Both the position numbers and the translations under genes were made by a program. From Certhia americana (lineage: Eukaryota; Chordata; Aves; Passeriformes; Certhiidae), in the NCBI GenBank assembly GCA_018697195.1, contig CM031864.1:22883257-22947256 (forward strand): DNA of 64,000 bases, read 5' to 3'. The notes beneath the pieces were generated by a model. The model did no database searches and had not been told where the DNA came from. It saw only the letters and a list, made by a program, of their open reading frames with translations. Shown one piece after another: positions 1 through 39,030 of the stretch (position 1 is its first letter; the number at the start of each line of letters is the position of its first letter).

Positions 1-1899
1 CCCATCAGTTATAGGTATTTATGTGTATATAAAATACTTTCTCATGCTCATATTTTTGTTCTGCTTCCCCTTTGATTCTCACAAAAACAAACCACATAAC
101 AGTGTAGGCTTTTTTTTTTCTAAAATACTTGTTTTTTCCCCAGTGACTGAAGATAACTTCACAGTCTTTCAATTATTTTTTCTTTTTTATCTTAAAACTT
201 ACCCCTAGTTCAAAGTATTATATTCCTCACTTTCCAAATAGCCTTTGTGTCTTATTTCCCAGTGACTTGCCCAGAACCACACCAAAGACAAGGGCAGAGG
301 AAGGAGCTGAGTCCTCCACCAGTGTTCCCTGGGGGACAGATAACTCTCCGGGTCAGTCCTAGCTCATAGCTGGGGTTACTGTGCCTGGCAATAACAGCTC
401 ATATACACAAGAACCCCATTAGATGAAAGGCTCACATTACCTGAAAAGGTCTTAATGTTAGATTAGGTTTCCAAATTCCTTTCTCCTGGAAGCTAATGCG
501 TGTGAGTTTATATCCTTAACTATTACTTAGCTGTGTAGACTTCAGGAATAGAATACAGGTATACTGTTCGTCAAACATTCATTTAAAGGGTTCTACTAAG
601 TAAAATTGAATTATTATAGATTAGTGAGTGTACAGATTAATCGTGGCTATCTCTGATACTTTAATGCATATCTATGTGTTCCTGCTTCTACTTCCATTCT
701 TAATAGATGTACTTGCATATGAGTTGGGAAAAGGAACTGCTTTACTACAACTTAACATTTTTTGCTGAATTCACAGAGACATAGAGAATGTTTTTTCAAG
801 CAGGATACTCAGACTCCCTCTTCGCTTGAATTTGCACCAAAAGGAAAAGCATAGGAGCAAACCTGTTTTAGATACAGCCTTCTGCATATGTCATTGAGAC
901 AGCTGATCTAATAAACAGTGTGATCTGGCACCATTTAAGTCAGTACAATTTTCTCAGCACTGACAGCACTTCCGTATTGCTCCAAATAAACTGGCTCAGG
1001 TACCAGGCTCTATAGCTGCTCTGTCTCTGCAGTCTGCCCAGGCAAAATCTGTCCTGCCTCTCAGCCAGGCTAATTAATTCTGATGAGACTGCTGGAATAA
1101 CATTGCTATGCTGCATCTGATTCCTGAGCTCCGAGTGCACCGGGCTCAGCATTGACTGGGGAGCTCCTGTGCTGTGCTCTGCTGCAGGACTGTCAGATGC
1201 TGCATCTCACATTTCACATACAATGTACTCAGACTCTTAATAACATTCAAGATTTTGGCAGTTTTCCTCGAGTTAGATGGGAAATAAAAAGAAACTGCAA
1301 ATCAGTGGGTGACTCATCGCTTCCCCCCTCCTCTGAACGAGTTAACATCAGGTACATCCAGGAGGCCATCAAGGGTTTGGCACCTACACTGTGTTCTCCT
1401 TATCCATGGAAACAAAAATTAAATAAATATTTATTTATGTAAAACATTTGCTTCAGTAATACATTCTTGATTTTTTTTTTAAATTGGGGAGTAAATGTTA
1501 GTGAAGTTTAGTGCTCATAAAAATGAGAGATTAATCCTGGCCAGAACAAGGCCTGGTGCAAGTGGACCCTGTGTAAACTCCCACACATGTCTCTGTCAGT
1601 GTGCCTCAGTCAGGAGCAGCAGTGAAACGTGGCTGCTGTCCCAGTGCTCAACCTCTCCCGAGGGGAGAAAGCCAAATCTGCTGAAAAGCTCAATGGTTCG
1701 CTTGATTGCAAATAGGTTTCAAGCCCACCAGAACAGCACATTCAATTACACTTGCCTGGTTTTGACACTGTAACAGGTACTTGTGTGTCCTCCAAGTATG
1801 CTCATGTAGCTGGTTCTATCCCAAAATAAACCATGAGGCACCAGAAATTGTATCTGTGCTGGTGGGGTTTGGGATTTTTTTAATTTCATGTGAATTTTT

Positions 1900-1967
1900 A
1901 GTCTACTGGACTTAATCCTGATGCCACTTCTTAAGTCTACTGGACTTAATTCTGAAGCCACTTCCAA
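1900..1967. repeat. Two-copy 34-bp tandem duplication
   Basis: The unit begins agtctactggacttaat and recurs after 34 bp with few mismatches (copies 1900-1933 and 1934-1967). Probably a recent local duplication without coding role. Confidence 0.85.
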
Positions 1968-4900
1968 GAACAAATTCTGGTTGCCTCTTGCTTTGATCTT
2001 TTACAGGCACAGAAAATAATCCCAAGGAACAATTAATGAAGAGGAAGAAAGCACTGAAAAGGAAACAGGTGCATGACTAAAAACCAGTATAAGCAGGTCA
2101 ATAGGAATTTCCCACTGGCTGTTCAAATTGCGTGCCTGTTTGCCAGGTAACTAGGGCTAACCACACAGAGTTTTCCCCACTGTGTACTGCTGGCAAGCAA
2201 TCCTATCACTGAACCAAATCAGCAGGAAAGCATATTCTTAGATTGCCATTGGCCAAGGGCCAATTTAGCAGTGGACTCCAGGTAAAACTTGAAACAGATT
2301 ATTATTTTTACCTTTTTTTTTCCTTAAAGAAGCAAAACATGAATGTTAACAGAGTCCACCACAAGTGTGCCCAGATCTGTTCTCCACTTACAGGGCAGCA
2401 GAGTCCAAGAACTGAATTGTTTCAAGGCAAGTAGTATACAAATACACATTTTTTTATGTGCATGACCCGTTTTCCCCTTAGTTTTGGGGAGAAGAAAGAA
2501 CTTATTAAAGAAGGGAAACTTTTGGCATAGAGGCAGTATTTGTGAGTGTCAGTTTCTCTGGTACTGAGGAGAAAAATACATTGAATATAGTCTATTCATA
2601 CTTGCTTCTCTTATTCAAATCCCAACTTACTGCACAGCAAAATCACTGGAAATGATCCCACTAATTTCAGTTGATATAGGACAGAGTCCTGGCTCAGAAG
2701 AATGCTGTGATCATATTGACATCACTGGACACTTTTAAGCAATATTGCAAAAGCAGTTTGTCCATGGAACTGCTCTCCCCATGCTCACAGTGTGCTTTAT
2801 GGAGCAAAAACCCACACTGGGAAAACACAGAGAAGGCTATAACTCAGGGAATTGCTTACGCATTATCCTGTTGGGTCAAAAATTTTGTTTTTCAAGAGAA
2901 TGTGAAATGCATTGGGTTTAAAAAGCTCTCACTTATATAACAGTTGCCAAAGGGCAGCCTATTCATTAGCCAAGACATAAAAGTAAAAAGGCTGCTCCAA
3001 GGCCTTGAGGCAGCACAGTTTCTTGAGCAGTGCTTCATAACAGCTGCCCTCCAAGTCTGGTTAACGTCATCTAAAATGCTCTTTAACAGAGGAATAGGAT
3101 GACACACTTACTGTCACAGCATCCCCTCTTTGGACAGAAAGAAACATCTTCTGTTTCCAGAGCTCTCCTTTCCTGTGCTGAACTCTGACATACTGGGTTT
3201 GTCCTTTACCTCAAAGTATTCACAGCAGGAAAATTTGCTCTTTTCTTCTTTAATATAACCTTTTGCTCTCCTTGGTCCTTGATAAACAATGGATGCTCAG
3301 ATATTTATTGTAGCATGTACTTCTGGCCCTGCACAGTTCAGTCCTCTATGAAGAGGCTGCTTTGATCTTTTGAGGATATGGGGCAGCCTTACACAGTATT
3401 TATGCTTTAGTTTTACAGGACAGCAAGTAGGGAACCAGTTTGAGGGAGCAAAGGGAGAGAATGTGTCCCTTCCAGATGATTTTATGAATTTGCCATAGAA
3501 ATAATTAGTGCATGCTGCAGTTTTTCCTTTAAATGCTGCTTTGAAATTATATAATTGGTTAAAAAAAAAAAAGAGAAATCTTCATCTCTGAATCTGGTGT
3601 GTCTTTTTCCAGTCCAGAAGTTCAGCAGAATAGCTGGACACCTGCATTTATTTCTTGCACGCAGCCTGCTACCCTGCCACAGAGGCATATCCTGTTCTCT
3701 TTCCTGGGCTGGGTTACCCAGGCTACCTTCTAACTGCCCTTTACATGTGATCTCAGCTTGTGAACCACTTCAGAGGAGCCATCAGCACACAGTTGTAGCT
3801 GTTCAGAGCAGTTACCATCACATGGTCACTCGGTTGTGTTTGTGATGTCTCTCAGCCAAGAGTGTCAGGTTGCAGGGGAAAGTACTGGCTGGGATGTCTA
3901 CTGTAGATCAAGGTCTTGCCAAGGAAACCTGAATAAACCTTATAAAAATATTCTATCTTTCCTATTTATCTTAGATTTCTGAAGTTATAACTACTTAATT
4001 TATCAATCTTGATTTATTTAAGTATTTACCTTGGATGCTGTTACACTTGATGGTTTTGAGCAAAGAAATAACTGATTCATAATGACAGTTGGATGCAAAA
4101 ACATGAAGCACCAGGAATTAAACTAAACAAACTCCTGATTTATTTATATTTTTTAGCTACTAGCAAAAGCTTAAATAGAGTGCTAGATGCAATTTTAAAA
4201 AAAGATGCAATGCAGAAAATAACTAAAGCAAAACAAGAAGTCCACAAACATACAGAAGACCATACCCACCTGCTCCATCCAAACACTCTGGAGGAGAAAA
4301 GGGAGAAGAGATTGAACTGGCTGCTAATGGCATTTATCTGATGCGTCCCAAGCATTTCTTTGTGAGTGTGGGCCCATCTCAGTTCAAGCTGCCTTTCTCC
4401 TTCTCCCACAGTGCCTCCTGCCATGCAGCTGGCACCACTGCTGGCCTCAGGATAGCTCTGCTATGACTTAAGGAAGCTGCACACTGGGAGGGGGCTGTGG
4501 AATGTATGCACCAAAGATGACATTTAAAAGTACAAACAACCTTGTAAATGGGTCCTGATGTCCTCAAAACCAATCTACATCCATGGTGTTCAGCTGCTGA
4601 CAAGCAGTTCGATTTTCAGAGCTATTGCCATGACAGCAGAACAGACTTTTTCCATATGAACAAGGCTGAGACCACGATTTCACACATGATGGCAGTTCAT
4701 GGTTGTGCCCCTCAACTCTGCATTAGACTAGAACAGCAAGGCTTCAAGCCTTTAAAACTCAAAACACATTAAGACCAAAATTTACTGTAGCTCAAACTTA
4801 ACCACCTTCTTGTAGTGTAGCCTGTCATAAGTTGTAATGTTGTATGGGTACATACATCTGTTGGGACAAGGAACCCTTTCCTCACTGTTTGGGCATAATG

Positions 4901-6933
4901 AGGGAAAAAAGGAGAAGTAACTGGTATCCCAACTCTCCCATTTGTTAAAACCAAAAAAGAGGGAAACAGCTGTCTCAGAAAACAGCAGCATTTATGAAGC
5001 ACATTATATAGCTTTGTGCTTCAACAAAGGACCAGAAAATGAGATTAGGTGCTTTTTAATGCATTTCTGTGCAGCAGTGCACAGTTCATGACTTTAGAAA
5101 TACTGAATTAGGAATTCAAAATTAGCAAGTCTGAAGCTGTAGCTCTTAAAAAACCCCATCAGAAAGCTGTTCCTGCATTATGGAAACATAGAGAACAAGA
5201 TATCTACTTTGTGGAGGTTTCTCTCTTATCTTGTCTAAGATGAACTTTCAGAATAAAACCTCAACTGACCAGATGATAGAGAGGCAGGAAACACAGATGT
5301 AGCTCTGAGTGGAAATGGGCCTTGAATGAAAATATCGACGAGCATCATATCTGTAAGCCAATAAATTCACCTGACTTCCTTCTTTCTCACCTCTACCTGC
5401 ACAGGTAATCCCAAACTAATATTTTTCTCAATAAAATTTTGAGGTTTAGTCCAAATATTCAGTTGGTACCTGTGGCATTGATTTTTCAGAAATCAGTAGT
5501 TTTTTTGTCATCTACACATACAAGACCTAAAGTACCAGCACTCTTCAGAAGCAGCCCATGGAATCATGCACCAAACCTCACGTGAGGCTGATCACTGTCA
5601 CATCCCTGCTCTGCTCACCCTGCCACAGCACAGTGAGACTGTGTTCATGCAGAGCTGTCCCTGCCCTGCTTTGCCTTCAAGCTGGGCTCTGCTACCCTGG
5701 GAGGGCAAACAGCTCTTGCTGCTTCCTGGCATCCAGGATGGTGGGTCAGGGACAGGGAGCAGTGGGACAGGGCTGGGCTGGGAGATGGAAACAGAAGGCT
5801 GTTGTGGAAAACAGATAGCTCTTCAAGTCAGTGAAATGCTGGAGCTTCCAAATCAGAAGAAAGCTGATAAAACCTAGGAAGCTGATAAAATTATTCAGAT
5901 GGGAAGAGATCACAATTCAGTAGCTGAGCAAAAGCTACAGAAGGAAGAGTCAGAGACTTCAACAAATTGGACTGTGAAGATGAGAAGAGAGCTGTCTGCC
6001 AGGGGGTGTGAGCCTTGTCTGCTCTGCACTGCCACAGAAAGAGTCTTTCCACTGTGAGTGGAGCACAGCAAGGTGTTATTTGATAGTGGAAATGCCTTGC
6101 TCTCTTTGAAAGAAGACATAACTCTTCATGGAATAATTTACTAATGCCATTTAAGAAATTGAATTCCTGTTCTATGAGAATTTTATTTATGTTAAATCAA
6201 TACATGAAGTCAGAATTTCATTTTATTGCTGAATAGAAATTATATTAAGAAAGCAGCCTAGGAAAAGGAAACACTTAACGGTACTGAAGTTTTAGTCTCG
6301 AAGTGGTTTCAGTGACATAATGATATATTAAAAATAATATATTTAAGTATTTCATAAAATAGCAGGAGTAAAAGAACTATAGTGCTAAACATAGAACAAG
6401 ATATTGTTATTCTCAAAATGACACATTAAAATCACTAGAATAGGATTAAAATTATTCATTATTCTTTTCTTCAAGAACAAAAATTCAAAATTGACATTTC
6501 TTGCCAAATGCAGACATTTGGCAAGAACACCATTATCCAGTGGTAACTTTCTATTGTTATTTTTTTACCATTTTTCTCTGCAGTTGAAGAACACACACAC
6601 TGACATCTATTGCAACATCAGGAGAGATGACAAATACGTACTTGGTAGCCACTGATGCCAGTGCTGAATTAGTCTGTGACAACAGGAGCGCTCTGTAGCC
6701 ATACAGTCTCCTGCCCCTCACCTCTAATTTCCTTTTTTGCAAATTAATCTCTGAAAACTGCTATTATAAAGACCACCAGCTGCAGTAGCCCACAAAAATA
6801 GTTAGTACAGGCCCACCATGCCACTCCTGTTTCTCCTATTTTCCTTTCTTTAAGCCAAGCAGCTGCCAAACCAGCACTCATGGATTTCTGGCTGGGAATG
6901 GAATCTCACACTTGAGGCAATGAGCAATGAATG

Positions 6934-6935
6934 GG

Positions 6936-6994
<59 letters not shown>

Positions 6995-7002
6995 CACACA
7001 CG

Positions 7003-7050
<48 letters not shown>

Positions 7051-7052
7051 AT
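6934..7052. repeat. CA microsatellite, two long tracts with a GC lead-in
   Basis: A gcgcgc run passes into about 50 bp of (CA)n (to 6989), a short interruption, then about 40 bp more (7004-7045) and a cataca tail. Open frames crossing it (poly His-Thr on one strand, poly Cys-Val on the other) are artefacts of the repeat. Confidence 0.98.
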
Positions 7053-10000
7053 GCCTGCACATGCTCTGCATCTGAACTGGAGCTTGGTCCTGGGGAGACA
7101 CAACCTCTGCAGTACTGCATAAACAAATGCCCTCTCCATTACCTCAAATGGCTCCATGTCACTGAAATGGAGCAAGCTGGATGCACTGCAGGAGGCTCAG
7201 AAGGGAGCAAAAGGCGTTTGAAGAGTTTCAGCACAGCCTGCCGGGAAGCTCTGAAAATACACACAGGCCTCCCCAAGGACTCTGTGGAGCACTGACATGT
7301 GCGAGTTCTGACTCCCAGCTGAATGCCAGGCAAGGTCAGGCTATCAGGAGGGATCATCTCCAAAAGCAAAAATTTGAATCTAAGTGCTGAAACTGAGCCA
7401 AAATAAACTCCCTTTTATTTTTCCCTCTGTGTGTAGACAGTCACACTTATGGCTATATTAGCACTGCCTGCCATGGCACTACACAGATGTGGGATTGAAG
7501 AGACACCCAGTTGTAAATAATTCTATGCTTATTCCTCTGAAAAAGATTTATTATCTTAATTTTAGAAAATTTAGTAAAATTATGCATTGCTGATTCTGGC
7601 AATCCTGAGTCTGAGAACATAACTATTTAAAGCTGTATTTTACTATAACTTGTACGTATCCTTCCTAAATAATTTTTATCTCTAGAAAGAAGATCTTTGA
7701 ACAACAACTTGCACAGTACTTTTTTAGTCATGTTCCTTTCTTTTGCATTGAAAAGACAGATTGACCTAGGCTTTTGTATAAAACTATTCTCTGTTGCTGT
7801 ACCTTTCAAATAACTGGATTATATTTATCAGAAGACTTGAGGTTTTTCTAAAGCAGGGCTGATGTACATAGAAATGTTCTTTATTCTGTAACTGAAACTT
7901 CCTTTTCTTCTGTTGTAGTTCTCCCTAGTCCAAAACCAGCATGTTGGTCCTTGGCAAACAGTTGCTTTACATATGGGAAAATAGCTGTGGTACAGCTGTG
8001 TAGAGCCCTCAGGGAATTTCTGATTTTCTTTTAGAGGCAATCTGTAGAATGTACCCAGTACCAAAAAAACCCCTGGGCTTTATAAAAGCAAGATGCCTTG
8101 TCAAAGAGATAAGCATTGGTGCTGGAGAGTTTTTCTGAGGAATACTAAATAAAAGATACAACTTGCTTAATGAAACACCTGTCTGCAGCCACCAGTCACT
8201 TCACTTTCTTTGTTATCTCCCACAAACAGCAAGCTCATGATGGTAGTGTTTTTTCTTCCGTTTGTAACTCTTAGCTTCAGCACTTTGTGTGGCTCAGACC
8301 TGCTCCCCAGTGCAGTTTGTGCCTCTCAAAGCAGATTTCACCCAGCTTTCCTGGCTTGCAGCAAAGCCCAGAACACACTGCCTGCCTCACTCCCCCAGCA
8401 GCCATCCCGCACAGGAGGTGTCCCTGGGGTAACAGGGAGCAGAGGGCTGGGACAGGTGGGGACCCTCCAGGCCTGTCCTGACCCTCAGCTCCTGTGTGTG
8501 GCCACCAGCTCCCCTCAGCCCATCCACTGAGAGCAAGGGGCAGAATGCCCTCCTTTTCCCACTGGGAGCGAGCTCAGTCACTAGTGGAGAGGGTGAATCG
8601 TGGACACTGTCTGCACATGTGTGTGGGAAAGGAGCAGGCTCGAACCTTCCCTGCAGGAGCACAAACCCAGCACTGGGAGCTGAGGGGTGGGAGAGCAGCA
8701 GGGCTTTTGCCATCTCCTGGAAACCCCAACCACCAGGGCTCTGCGTGTTTGCCCTGTTTTTTGTTGCATCATAATGTACAGACTCTGAAAAGGTTTTGAT
8801 CTAACTGTCTTGTTCATTACAGAGAAACAGGAAAAAACTAAACAAAAACAAACACTCACAGTCCACTCCTCACTGCAGTTACCTGACTGAGCAGAATCTT
8901 GTGTAGCCTCTGGGGTCCTTCCTCTCCCCTATCCTCCCACACTGGATTTTGTTAATACAGCACTGTAATACCCATAATACCCACCTTTATGTCAGCATCT
9001 ACACAGAAAATTGTGGGAGAAATCCAGTCCCTCTGGTCACATAAGCACTTGATTACCTTTATTTGTTGCTCAAAGTCCTCTCTCAGCTCATCTGTTTCTT
9101 AGTTGTTTTTATCCTGGACTTCAGATTCCAAATCACTCTCCAAGAGTGGTTTGCTCAGCTTGAGGCAGTGGTTAGCACGTTTTCTGTGGTTTAGCTGTAC
9201 TTGATGAGATAGACATTTTTCATCTTACTTTGAGACTGTTTCTCAACTTTCAGGCTATGCAAAGCCAGTGTGCTACACTATTTTTCTTGCCCTGACAGAG
9301 CCAAAGCAGTTCCTAGCAAAGATTGCTAGCTTGCGCTTCGTGTCTCACCTGTAAAATGTTTCACTGTGTTCCTGGGGAACGCGAGATTAATCCTACAAGT
9401 GAATAAGCCAAATGACTGTGGAGCATCCAGCATAAGGACCACCTTCTACAAGCTCTGTGTCACCACCTCATGGACGTTTGGAAAACAAAAAACAATAGAG
9501 AAGCAAAAAAGCATCCCTTGCACACAAATGGAGAGTTCCTGGAAGCAATCAGAACTTCTAAACTGTGTTAAGACAGGTTCCTTCAGTCATTGTACTGGGA
9601 TTTAATAAGGTTTAATTCTACAGTATATTCTCTAATTTGAAAATAATTAAAAGCCAAGAGCTCAGTTTACCTCCTTGTGACTGAGAGGAACTTTACTGCA
9701 AAAGTGGTTCTCACTAGGCACAAGAGGGCAGTTTCAGTGTAAAGCTAATGAAGACATGCATGAAAGAAAATTTAACAGAATTAAGGAGTTCTCTTTCAAA
9801 GAACATGCACAAATCAAGAGTTAACCTGGCATTCTTCTCTTTTAAAAAATACCAGCAAAAGAACTTTGAAATTATTCTACAAAATAATTAAACAAACCAA
9901 AATCACACCAGGTTTTTACAGCCTAGCTGCTGCAGGAGCTTAAAAAACATAGGAACATTTTCTCAAGGAATTGAAGTATATGATTGCCTTCAGATTTAAA

Positions 10001-10909
10001 ACAAGGAAAGTCTGGTTTAATTTTTGATTTTGGAAACCCTTTCAGTTATTTTTAAAAGTGTGACTAGTCTCTGTCTCCGCAGCCTTACCTTAGACAGCAG
10101 TATCTACCTCTTTGTTTTTCTACCTGAAAGAGTAGTTGGCAAATCTTAAATGAAGGAAAATTAATTAATTGTTCTCTGACATGAAATGAACACCAGTGAA
10201 CTAATCTGCATCCAAGGGTCTTTATACTTTCAATCTTCAAGATATGCTAAATTTGCAATTTTATTTTTAGTTCCTCTAAAACTAGCCAACAGATTTTGGG
10301 CCAACAATATCTTTTAAATTATCTTCCCATGTAGTCCTTAGAGCTTTCCCTCCACACATGACCCCTTCAGCTTTTTTAGTTTCTCACCTAACACAACTCC
10401 TTGCTGAAAAGGGAGTTCAGCCAACAGCCAAGGGGAATCCCCCTGCTCTGTGTCCGCTTGCTGACACTTTCTGAAGCAAGACTGCCAGCAAGCACTTATC
10501 TGAGCTGATAATTGTGAATGATATATTTGATCTAGGCTAACACCACAATTAAATTAGGGTTTTAACCAAGTGTGACTGTACATGTTGTTTAGACAGCTCT
10601 CTAAGTGTTTTCAATTATGCTTTGTAATGAGAAATTAGGAATAAGAAGTGATAAACTTGGAGCACTGAATCTGTTGTGTGACTGCTCCTTTGATGGCTTC
10701 AAGCAAAATAAAATGAAGGCTCTTTCCTCTGTTCTGAGACAGTCATGACACTTACCTGGGCACACACACAGTTTTAAAAGAATTAAATGATGTGTTTTCC
10801 TACTGACATTTGTAAATTTTATCTACGTATGGGATAGCACAAGATTTTATACTTTTAGAAGTAAATGATCAGTTTGCATAGTACTAGAGAAAATAATTTT
10901 CATCTTGTC

Positions 10910-11859
10910 AACTATTAATTACCTTTTTTATTTGTTCTGAAAACAGTAGACTAAAATCCAGCAAGGAACAGTAAAAATATCAAAATTGTAACATACAAAA
11001 TATCACTATGAAAAAATATATCTGGTACAAGTCTTTAAGAAAATTATCAAAGTATTTTCCTATCATGGAAAGAGGTTGGGGGCATTCATGGAAGTAGTTC
11101 TTTAAATAAAAGTAAGTATAAGAAATAGATATACAATCACTCAGTATTTTTTAAGCTCTAAGAGTAAACACGATGTGTTTTCCACCAGAACTGTTGCAAT
11201 GATTCAAATTCCAACCGCCAAACTCCTACAGGAGTATCAGATTAATATATGTGGAGCAATAAGGACACCTTGAGGACAGTTAGAAAAATGCAAATATTTC
11301 TATTCTGCATTGATATGAGAGCATTTACACAACCTTTGCAAGTCTGAATTCCTTGGAATTGCCACATGATGTAAATTGTAAGCTCTTAAAACTGTTTGGC
11401 AAAGTCCTACAAGTCCCAAGAGTATTATTAATGCTCTCATTAGTCCTGAAATACTAGAATATATGCCTACCAATAGGTTCACTTACTTGCTAGTAGTTTT
11501 GAGGACAGACCTTTTCTTGCAACTCAGTAATCTTGTTCTGAGTTGCTTTTTTCCTTGTTACAGAAATAAAAATTTGCTTTTCACTGTTCAGCATAGTATT
11601 ACACTGTACATGTTTTCAAAAGGAAAAGTACAAAACTAATGAAGGTTTCTGAAGAAGTGTTAAATGCAATCAGATTTTTGTTCTTTGTTCTCTCAATAAG
11701 TTTCAAGTATTCCTTTAAATCTGTACCTTTCAAAAACCAAAATAACTAAACATTTTCAAATTAAAAAAAAAAAAAAAAAGTGGGAAGAGGAAGAAATCTT
11801 ATACCTCTCATTTTGCTTAAGATTTTTTGCATATGAAAAAGCCCTTTTTTAGTCTAGCT
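10910..11859 (-). other. PTPRC: Probable PTPRC 3' untranslated region
   Basis: The sequence after the stop has no long frame, is AT-rich, and on the minus strand carries a 17-T tract at 11763-11779. The first AATAAA met on the minus strand is at 10927-10932, which would give a 3' UTR of about 0.95 kb, close to the roughly 1 kb of mammalian CD45. The end point is inferred from the hexamer alone. Confidence 0.4.
10927..10932 (-). promoter_or_regulatory. PTPRC: Candidate poly(A) signal AATAAA for PTPRC
   Basis: This is TTTATT on the plus strand. It is the nearest canonical hexamer downstream of the stop. No strong GU-rich element is obvious just beyond it. Another canonical hexamer lies further on, at 10260-10265. 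Confidence 0.35.
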
Positions 11860-36777
<24,918 letters not shown>

Positions 36778-36961
36778 CTGAAAAAAATAGAAAGAGAGAG
36801 AAAAAGTGTAACTTAAGCTTTCAAGGAATTTGCCAAAAATATAAAAAGACACTTTCCTTCCTCCCAAATATCAGCTAAGCTTCCCTGAGGAAATTATACA
36901 TTCTTAAGTTATATTTAGTGGATGTAGCAACAACCAGACTCCCAAAATATTAAGTATATGG

Positions 36962-37085
36962 TCACAGAATCACAGAAAACAGTCTGGGTTTGAGAGGATC
37001 TTAAAGATCATCTAGTTCAAACACCCCTGCCACGGGCAGGAATGCCACCAAGCTGATCAGGTTGCTCAGGGTCTCATCCAACAAA
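36962..37085 (-). mobile_element. CR1 LINE 3'-end fragment
   Basis: Reads tcacagaatcacagaa, then 'gatcttaaagatcatctagttcaaacacccctgcc', 'gggcagg' and 'caggttgctcagggtctcatccaac', the standard avian CR1 tail in reverse orientation. It sits less than 200 bp upstream of PTPRC exon w1. 5'-truncated, as usual for CR1. Confidence 0.92.
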
Positions 37086-38936
37086 TTTCCATCCACCAGT
37101 ATGGCTCTTCCTTCCTCCTTCTTTTGCTCTTTTTCTACCAGATCTTTCCCACTATGTTTGTTTCTTGGAATTGATTTCTCTCTTTTTTTCTGGCATGTGT
37201 TTTTCAGATTGTACTTCCCTGTTTATAATTTCTGTTACTTCAGCTTCCCTAAATGGCACTTCACAACTGCTGTAGCTTTCCTCTTTTGAAAATAAACTCC
37301 CTCAACCTTTAAAGCAAAAAGCCAGGTTTATGTGAGAAACTGCAATACTTGTGAGGGATACATAAGTATCCTGTTCATGTGTCAGCATCAAAAGCATGTC
37401 ACTCATCTCTGACACAGAAGATAAACATAAGCAGATATCCTGGGACTCCAGAGATTTTCTCCTTATTGACCTGACAAGCAGCAGCACACATGTTGGCTGC
37501 TCAGTGGCCACCATGGATTCCCATATGGACAGTTCAGAAGGCTGACAACAGCCATTAAAAACACACAAACCATGATGGCAATGTCACCTGCAGGGAGTGA
37601 GAATTTCTTGGTGCCCAGAACTATCATGAAGTGTATCTAAGCCGTGTTATGAATATGAATGCTAAAGTCCTGCAAATGCTTTTCTAGAGAGCCACCAAAT
37701 TTGTTGTGGACTGTACATTATGCAAGATCTTGTACTACCAAGTACAATTCAGAAAAAGCCAGTAGCCTGATACTTTACAGAAAAAGTATCAACAGAAGAC
37801 AAATGAAGTTCGGCTAAAAGCAGTAATGCAGCATTTATTTCTCTACAGAAGTGGGGAAGTGTGTTGCCTAAAATCTGGTCTTTGAGATGAGGATATGGGT
37901 CTATGAGGTTTGCTTGAAATCATATGAAACAGTCAAAATAACGTTCGTCTTAACTATAAGAATATAATCTCTAAAGTGTAGCAGACTGACAACAGCCTGA
38001 ATAACATGGGTGTAGAGGCCCCTATATTAACAGGTCTAGCGTATTAATTAATTTATATCTATATATCTTCATTGAAAAACAGACCATGCATTCTTTTCAA
38101 AGCTACAGAATCACAGCACATGAAGCTTACAAATAAGGAACAAAAATAGGGGTGATCTTTTGATCAATGTACCTTCAGCATTTGAAACCTCCTGTCTACA
38201 ACATTTATGTACAGTAACTGCATGATCTATAACTATATGCATTAAACTGCCAAGGAACCCTGTAAAAGCTAACATTCATATTCATTTATATTTGCCATAA
38301 GCAATAAATTTTCAATGTATTTTCATGGTTTTCAATTCAGTGTTTAAAAGCTGGCAGTTAGTTATTCCAAATTCCATAATGTGGTTTTTCTTTTTTCAAA
38401 TGGTTTATTTACCTGAAGAATCAATTATTCCCCCTCCTTTCCCAAGTCTTACTTTGGTTTAGCACATCAAATACACCTCAAGCCAAATATCAACTTTCCA
38501 TAAGAGTTAACACAGATTAACTTTCACTTAAAAACTTTTCCAAGAAAGAATAAAAGAACTTGCAGAAAAAGTCCTAAATTAAACTCTGCTCAGATTAGTG
38601 AAACATTCAGAAATACTTTTCAATTATTTACTGATCTCTGATGCAAACATAGTAGAGACGAAAAGTTTACATCAAGATTGCCTCTTCCAAGTAAAGTGAG
38701 ATAATAAAAGAAAAACAGGATCATAAGATCGTAAGTGTTGTGTTTCCGGTTGCCTCATTCACTTCCTTAAGATTCCTGTGAAAATAATTTTCCCCATCCT
38801 CCCCCTTGTAAAATTAGAAGTAATGCTAATAGCATTAAATAAAGTGTATTAAAGTGTATTTTATAGCAGTAAATAAAGCATGAAATAAAGTGTAAGTTTA
38901 TTGCCCACTCCCAGTGAGAGATGCTAAACATTACAC

Positions 38937-39030
38937 ATAATCATAGACCTCCAGTTTAGAAGAGACCTCAAGAGATCACCTGATGCCACTGCCTTGCTCA
39001 GAGCAGTGTCTTGAACACTGCAGCAAATAA
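38937..39030 (-). mobile_element. Older CR1 LINE 3'-end fragment
   Basis: aatcatagacctcc, agaagagacctcaagagatcacctgatgcc and gccttgctcagagcagtg match the CR1 tail pattern in reverse orientation with substantial divergence. Confidence 0.75.

Larger units (their letters stand above)
1..10909. other. Region downstream of PTPRC, no recognised gene
   Basis: AT-rich DNA with short unconnected open frames on both strands, none of which I recognise. It contains a 34-bp tandem duplication, a long CA microsatellite and a relatively GC-rich patch near 8280-8720. I saw no miR-181 hairpin seed (the miR-181a-1/b-1 cluster lies downstream of PTPRC in mammals), no tRNA and no CR1 end here. Confidence 0.6.

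Noticed and set aside
6850..7295. Open frames of poly His-Thr and poly Cys-Val
   Set aside because: They are translations of the CA microsatellite.
8210..8860. Cluster of overlapping open frames on both strands
   Set aside because: All frames are open because the patch is GC-rich; none resembles a protein I know.
37590..37640. Minus-strand ATG reading MIVLGTKKFSLPA with a phase-1 gtgaca donor
   Set aside because: The phase fits w1, but the hydrophobic segment is only four or five residues, too short for a signal peptide, and it does not resemble CD45.
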